64,000 nucleotides of DNA from Alistipes sp. GTDB lineage: Bacteria > Bacteroidota > Bacteroidia > Bacteroidales > Rikenellaceae. Made by a program: the position numbers and the translations under genes. The DNA is taken from assembly GCA_020026435.1 (NCBI GenBank), contig JAHHQK010000002.1, positions 62,001-126,000 on the forward strand, in the 5' to 3' direction. The stretch's first letter is position 1, and the number at the start of each line of letters is the position of its first letter. Shown piece after piece: positions 59,534-64,000 of the stretch. The notes beneath the pieces are model-generated. The model saw only the letters and a list, made by a program, of their open reading frames with translations. It had not been told where the DNA came from and searched no databases.

Positions 59534-59541
59534 TAACTTTG
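59534..59541 (+). promoter_or_regulatory. -7 element upstream of the helicase
   Basis: TAACTTTG at 59534-59541 fits the -7 consensus on the plus strand, about 75 bp before the helicase ATG at 59616. The -33 box is poor. The 385-bp region 59231-59615 between divergent genes is AT-rich and otherwise empty. Confidence 0.5.
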
Positions 59542-59615
59542 TGATTGAAGAATATGAGGATTAACAACCGACGTACTCTTCCTGTTATAAATACCATAAA
59601 AGAATCCAAAAGCCA

Positions 59616-61386
59616 ATGTACGACGATAGGATTTATTATCAGGATATTGTAGATTATTTCGATTTAGAGGCAGAGTATGACCGGAAAAAAAACGATGAAC
59701 TCCGCGCTCTCCCATTAGCTGAACGCATCCATAAGAGAAAAGCGATTGAGGATGTACGGTGGGATTCATCCTATATGGAAAGATCGAAAGAAGGCAATCG
59801 CTTGTATCGCCTTATTATCCATAATAACTTGTCAGATTTTACTGAAGGTGAAAAACTTGAATTGCATAATATAAGTGGTAGTCTTAAGGCAAAATGCACG
59901 TTATATCAATATGACGAAGCGGAGAACATCCTCATTGAAATATATCGTACGGACAATCCGCTAAACAATGCATGGGAGAATGAATCTCTCATCCTCGACA
60001 AAGATTGTGTAGATTTAAGAGAGTATGTATATTCAAAATATACGTCGTCTGAGACTAGGTCTGCTGAAGAATGGGAAAACAAATTAATTAATACTCACCA
60101 AATACCATTATTCAGCAAAGTTGATGAGATGGATCTTGAATTAAAAGATACAGAGAACAACTTTCAACTATCTCTAACCGAGAAACAAAGAGAGGCGATT
60201 ATCAGAAGTATGGCCACGGACAGTCATTATCTGATTCAGGGGCCACCCGGGACCGGGAAATCGTTTGTCCTATCCATTATTATACTCGAGGAACTACTAT
60301 TTTTCAACCATAAAGTTGTTGTAACAGGTCCCAATCATATGGCCATCAACAATGCGTTAGATCAAGTTTTGAAACTTGGTCCTGAACTTGCACCATATAT
60401 TGGAAAGATTGGGCCACTATACAAAGCATCTGATTTTTCCATCGAAAAGGATGGCCACTCGTATCAAGTACAAAGATTCCCCCCAACTCGATGTGTTCAA
60501 TTGGAACTGTAGCAATGGATACTTGCTATGCGGCCTAACGCCACACGCCTTGTACACAAATAGGGCCCGAGGATTGAAATTTGACACTTTGGTGATTGAT
60601 GAGGCCGGGCAAACTTCTATTCCCTTAGCGCTAATGGCTATGAAGAATGCCAAAAAAGTAATCTTTGCAGGAGATCACAAGCAACTGCCTCCGATCATAA
60701 CCTCCGACAAAATTGCACCAGCCCTGCGTCAATCTATTTTTCAACGCCTTATTGCGAATGAGAACTGTACTCTACTTGATACCTCTTATCGTATGTGCGA
60801 ACCTATTTGCCGATTTATCTCCGATCTATTTTATGAAGGAAAGCTAAAAGCACATAACAAAGGCAAGGGATCAGCCATTCTTAAAGGAGGCGATTTGTAC
60901 TCTTTCGATACACCTATTATTCTGTATAATGTCGATGATGAAGGGAAGCAATCATCCGATAAGGAAGCAATCGAAATAGAACGAATGATTTATACCTATT
61001 GCGAACGTATGGACTTACCTCCCAAAGAGATTGGAGTCTTATCACCTTTCAGGGCACAGGTATCCACTATCAGAAGACTTTTAAGCAAATCGAGCCTATT
61101 ATCGGACATAACGAAGCAAGTGGTCCGAGTTGATACTATCGACAAGATGCAAGGGCAGGAATGTGAAGTTATTATGGTATCTATGGCTTCGGGCGATTGG
61201 GAATATATGCAAGAAATGGGAGAATTTCTTTATAATCCTCAGAAATTGAACGTTGCCTTCTCAAGGGCCAAATCAAAACTAATAATCGTAGGCAACTTTA
61301 ACAAGATAAAACTTTTGGACAAAAACGCATATCCACATATTGCTATGATGTTGGAATCGACTAGCACTATTCATCTTGGGTTCTAA
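59616..61386 (+). pseudogene. SF1 (UPF1/DNA2-like) helicase, frameshifted in a run of six C
   Basis: The first frame (to 60512) has an N-terminal RRM-like/barrel region and motif I at about residues 190-225, LTEKQREAIIRSMATDSHYL and IQGPPGTGKSFVLSIIILEE (Walker A). The second frame carries FDTLVIDEAGQTSIPLALMA (motif II), VIFAGDHKQLPPIITSDKIA (motif III), LDTSYRMCEPICRFISDLF, EIGVLSPFRAQVSTIRRLLS, VRVDTIDKMQGQECEVIMVS (motif V) and NVAFSRAKSKLIIVGNFNK (motif VI). The shift lies at C6 (60479-60484): with five C the join reads VQRFPQLDVFNW and the protein is about 589 residues. It is next to restriction and DUF262 genes, so defence is likely. Confidence 0.8.
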
Positions 61387-61478
61387 AGAAGTTTCTCAGA
61401 AGACCATAAAGTAAAAAAATCAAATATAACTTCCATTATAAATTTCATCTCAAAGACTGTGCAAAATCCGTGAGTCTA

Positions 61479-61511
61479 TTGGATATTATCGATTATTCAA
61501 CATTATATTTG
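61479..61511 (+). promoter_or_regulatory. Promoter upstream of the DUF262 gene
   Basis: TTG (61479-61481) and TATATTTG (61504-61511), 22 nt apart, resemble the Bacteroidetes promoter with a slightly long spacer. The start codon follows at 61548. The remaining 61387-61478 is AT-rich with nothing recognised. Confidence 0.5.
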
Positions 61512-61547
61512 CCAATAATTTAATATTGCATCTTATATCATAATCCA

Positions 61548-63455
61548 ATGAATACTACCGACCTCAATCTTTCAGACTTATTTTCAAACAGATTTTTCCG
61601 GATTCCAGATTATCAAAGAGGTTATGCTTGGGGAGAAACCCAGCTAACCGATTTATGGGAAGACTTAGAAGACATAGCTATTGACCAAGGGAAATATCGG
61701 CCACATTTTATAGGAACAATTTCCTTACAAGAGTTAAATGTTTCGCAACTTTCCACGCCTGAATTGCAAGTTAGCCAAGATGGTAAAAAATTTTACAATA
61801 TTGTAGATGGGCAACAACGATTAACTACTATTTCTATTTTATTATTCGAAGTAATTAAGCGGCTACCCTTAAAAAGGAGGAAAGACCTTATTTCTCAATA
61901 TATCTACATAAATCAGAAGCCTCGCGTTTATAGATTCGCATACTCAAGCATAGACAATAATAATAACCTATATCTCATAAGGGAGATTTTTGAGGAAGAG
62001 AAAGTATGTAGTGCTCGCTCCAATGTTTATACAAATAATTTAATCAGAGCAAAAAACTTCTTCCAGGAAAAGTTAAAGACACTTAAGCAAGATAAAATCA
62101 ATGAACTATATACAAAGATAGTTACTGCCTTATTCTTCGATGTGAAATATATTGGGAATAATCTAGATGTTCAATCAGTTTTTGAAACTATGAATAATCG
62201 AGGGAAGCCTCTAACAACTCTAGAGAAACTAAAAAATAGGTTATTGTATCTTTGTAGCAAGTTGCCGTCCGGTAATGATATTCAAGGGTTGTCATCCACT
62301 ATAAATAGATCGTGGGGGAATGTATATGAATGGTTGGGAAGAAATGTTGAAGCAATGCTAAATGAAGATGAGTTTTTATCAGCGCACCTTACCCTTCTTC
62401 GAGTTCCTCAGGATTATATATATTCTGAGCAAATGGCCGAACAAAAAGTATTCAGGATGTTCTGTAATCGAGCGATAAATTATAATTATAGCGACACTCG
62501 GGGACAGCACGAAAACGCAAAGAAAGAACCAGCCGTGACCTATAAAAAGATTTACGACTATGCCGTTGACCTTGATAATTTTGTCCCATATTGGTATAAA
62601 ATACATTTCCCAGACACAAAAACTGAAGATGGAATAAGGTTGCTTAAAATTCAGGCTTTGAATGGATCAAAAGAGATGAAGTTGTTTTTGGCAAAAATTC
62701 TATCTCTTGCCTCAAAAAAACCGGACAAAGTTTCAGAATGTTTAAGCCTTGTTGAAAAAATAGTTTTCAGAGATACTATTCCAGGCATAGGGCTTATGGA
62801 TGAACGTAGTTTTGCAACAAAAGCTCGTTCATTGCATCTAGGTGATATAACCTTAGATGATTTGAATGATGAATTGCGCAGTTCATTATCAACACCTTGT
62901 AACAAGCAATCACTTATAGCTGGATTTAGAAACTTATTTAACTATCAGCGAGGGAATATCGGATTTCACCGTTGGAGCGGACTTAAATATTTCTTATTTG
63001 AATACGAAGACAGCCTTCGAGGAAAACAACTAGCTCATTTAACGTGGGAGCAGTACGATAATACATCCATTGAACACATAATGCCCAAAAATTATTCTGA
63101 GAATTGGCAGAATGAGATGAGTGAATACTTATCAGACAAGCATTTCTCTCCAGAAGAAGAATACAAGGCAAAGAATATCATTCTGAATAGTTTAGGTAAT
63201 CTGACAATTATTCAAAACATAAAAAATTCTGAATTAGGGAATAACAAATGGAGTATCAAAAAAGAGGCGTATTCTAAAGGGTGCTTCAGCGAAATTGAAA
63301 TCAGTTCAACAACTGCATGGAATCCGTGGTCGTCTCAGGCCATTTATCTCCGCGGGAAAAAGATGTTGAGCGTTCTCACATCTTTATTAGGAACATTGAA
63401 TCTCAGTCTGAAAGACATTGAGGATCTATTATTCTATGAGAAAAAGTATATCTAA
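61548..63455 (+). CDS. GmrSD-like protein (DUF262 plus DUF1524)
   Basis: The 635-residue protein starts with a DUF262 domain: LSDLFSNRFFRIPDYQRGYA, WGETQLTDLWEDLEDIAID, FYNIVDGQQRLTTISILLFE (the DGQQR motif), which binds or hydrolyses nucleotides, and VQSVFETMNNRGKPLTTLEK. The C-terminal part has the DUF1524 HNH-like signature TSIEHIMPKNYSENW with SLGNLTIIQNIKNSELGNN. GmrSD-type enzymes cut modified DNA (glucosylated hydroxymethylcytosine in T4). It is single-chain like GmrSD fusions. The partner gene DUF3644 starts 16 bp downstream and is probably co-transcribed. Confidence 0.9.
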   Translation: MNTTDLNLSDLFSNRFFRIPDYQRGYAWGETQLTDLWEDLEDIAIDQGKYRPHFIGTISLQELNVSQLSTPELQVSQDGKKFYNIVDGQQRLTTISILLFEVIKRLPLKRRKDLISQYIYINQKPRVYRFAYSSIDNNNNLYLIREIFEEEKVCSARSNVYTNNLIRAKNFFQEKLKTLKQDKINELYTKIVTALFFDVKYIGNNLDVQSVFETMNNRGKPLTTLEKLKNRLLYLCSKLPSGNDIQGLSSTINRSWGNVYEWLGRNVEAMLNEDEFLSAHLTLLRVPQDYIYSEQMAEQKVFRMFCNRAINYNYSDTRGQHENAKKEPAVTYKKIYDYAVDLDNFVPYWYKIHFPDTKTEDGIRLLKIQALNGSKEMKLFLAKILSLASKKPDKVSECLSLVEKIVFRDTIPGIGLMDERSFATKARSLHLGDITLDDLNDELRSSLSTPCNKQSLIAGFRNLFNYQRGNIGFHRWSGLKYFLFEYEDSLRGKQLAHLTWEQYDNTSIEHIMPKNYSENWQNEMSEYLSDKHFSPEEEYKAKNIILNSLGNLTIIQNIKNSELGNNKWSIKKEAYSKGCFSEIEISSTTAWNPWSSQAIYLRGKKMLSVLTSLLGTLNLSLKDIEDLLFYEKKYI

Positions 63456-63471
63456 TATGATTCTGGCATAA

Positions 63472-64000
63472 ATGAAAATCAACAAAACATACCGTAGTCT
63501 TCTCGATAAATCGATAAATAGCATATTGTCTGCTATTGAAATTTACAACAAACCTAATTTCCATTATAGGGAAGAAACATTTGCCATATTAGCCATTAAT
63601 GCATGGGAGTTGCTTTTAAAAGCGTATATACTCCGATTACATCAATATAAGCTAAGATCTATATTAGAGTTGCAAGCAAAAATAAATAAAGATGGATCAA
63701 AGTCCAAGAGGCGGAAAATACCTGTTAAAAATAGGAGCGGCAATGCCAAGTCTATTTCAATTACATCGGCAATTGAGAAGTTGCATCAAAAAGATCTTTT
63801 GCCTGCTAATATAAGAGGTAATATTGAAGCTTTAATTGAGTTGCGTGATAACTCCATCCATTTTGTCAATGATACATCTATTACAAAGCAAGTCCAGGAA
63901 TTAGGCTTTGCTTGTATTAAAAATTATATTGGGATTGTTAAATCCTGGGGATTAGAAATAGACTTGTCATCTTACAACTTATACCTTATGCCTCTGGCGT
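63472..64000 (+). CDS. DUF3644 (HEPN-like) protein, truncated by the window end
   Basis: Starting at ATG 63472 (MKINKTYRSLLDKSINSILS), 176 codons are visible before the right edge. The pattern AIEIYNKPNFHYREETFAIL, AINAWELLLKAYILRLHQYK and IEALIELRDNSIHFVNDTSI is that of DUF3644, a domain of the HEPN type with the conserved R-D-N-x-x-H-F (RDNSIHF), expected of an RNase in defence or toxin systems. It is 16 bp downstream of the DUF262/DUF1524 gene and co-oriented, so they may form one system. Confidence 0.8.
   Translation, partial: MKINKTYRSLLDKSINSILSAIEIYNKPNFHYREETFAILAINAWELLLKAYILRLHQYKLRSILELQAKINKDGSKSKRRKIPVKNRSGNAKSISITSAIEKLHQKDLLPANIRGNIEALIELRDNSIHFVNDTSITKQVQELGFACIKNYIGIVKSWGLEIDLSSYNLYLMPLA

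Noticed and set aside
1..64000. CRISPR arrays, insertion sequences or rRNA genes
   Set aside because: I found no regularly spaced repeats with unique spacers, no transposase-like ORF with terminal inverted repeats and no rRNA sequence. The repeats at 14970 and 27102 are too irregular for CRISPR.
26914..64000. A right-hand attachment site matching the tRNA-Ser 3' end
   Set aside because: I saw no second copy of GGTTCGAATCCCTCCCTCTC downstream in the window, so the element's right boundary cannot be fixed.

Overview
The window looks like a chromosome segment of a GC-rich gut Bacteroidales, most likely Rikenellaceae/Alistipes. This rests on SusC/SusD pairs, DUF1735-, DUF4855- and DUF4434-type secreted proteins, Bacteroidetes promoters (TTTG, about 20 nt, TAnnTTTG) and high GC in the host genes. 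The genus is an inference. Three compositional blocks are visible: a GC-rich host block (1-27 kb), a prophage of intermediate GC (27.3-54.6 kb) and an AT-rich defence block (54.6-64 kb).

Host block. A partial DUF6259 glycosidase-like gene (1-1673, minus) is divergent from a polysaccharide-utilisation operon: SusC (2340), SusD (5506), a DUF1735 lipoprotein with a discoidin-like C-terminus (7456), three tandem DUF4855 proteins (9036, 10546, 11783; the third fused to a glycerophosphodiester phosphodiesterase domain) and an unknown secreted protein (13636). It meets, at a perfect 17-bp bidirectional terminator (15133-15171), a minus-strand operon starting from a clear promoter at 23326-23358: DUF4434 protein, sugar-porter MFS, AGE-family epimerase, FAD oxidoreductase and three SGNH hydrolases. 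I infer one locus that binds, deacetylates and cleaves an acetylated glycan, imports a sugar and epimerises or oxidises it. The substrate is unknown. A FadL-like porin and a Trp/Gly-rich lipoprotein follow.

Prophage. tRNA-Ser(CGA) is followed by a tyrosine integrase broken by a 1-nt deletion, then an HK97-type siphophage read mostly on the minus strand: replication genes (53-52 kb), HNH, a second integrase, terminases, portal, protease, capsid, connectors, tail tube, tail chaperones, a lipoprotein resembling a unimolecular spanin, two DNA methyltransferases, tail tip, virion lysozyme, tape measure and tail fibre. A small membrane-protein gene (31795) and a short transcription unit (49626-49860) run on the plus strand from their own promoters. 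Three conserved phage proteins are interrupted by in-frame TAG codons, all in the context T-TAG-G, and an RteC-like gene is frameshifted in a run of A.

Defence block. A type IIS restriction system (Alw26I/Eco31I/Esp3I-family nuclease plus m5C and N6-adenine methyltransferases) is followed by a frameshifted SF1 helicase, a GmrSD-like DUF262/DUF1524 protein and a DUF3644 (HEPN-like) gene that leaves the window. The right end of the integrated element is not in view.
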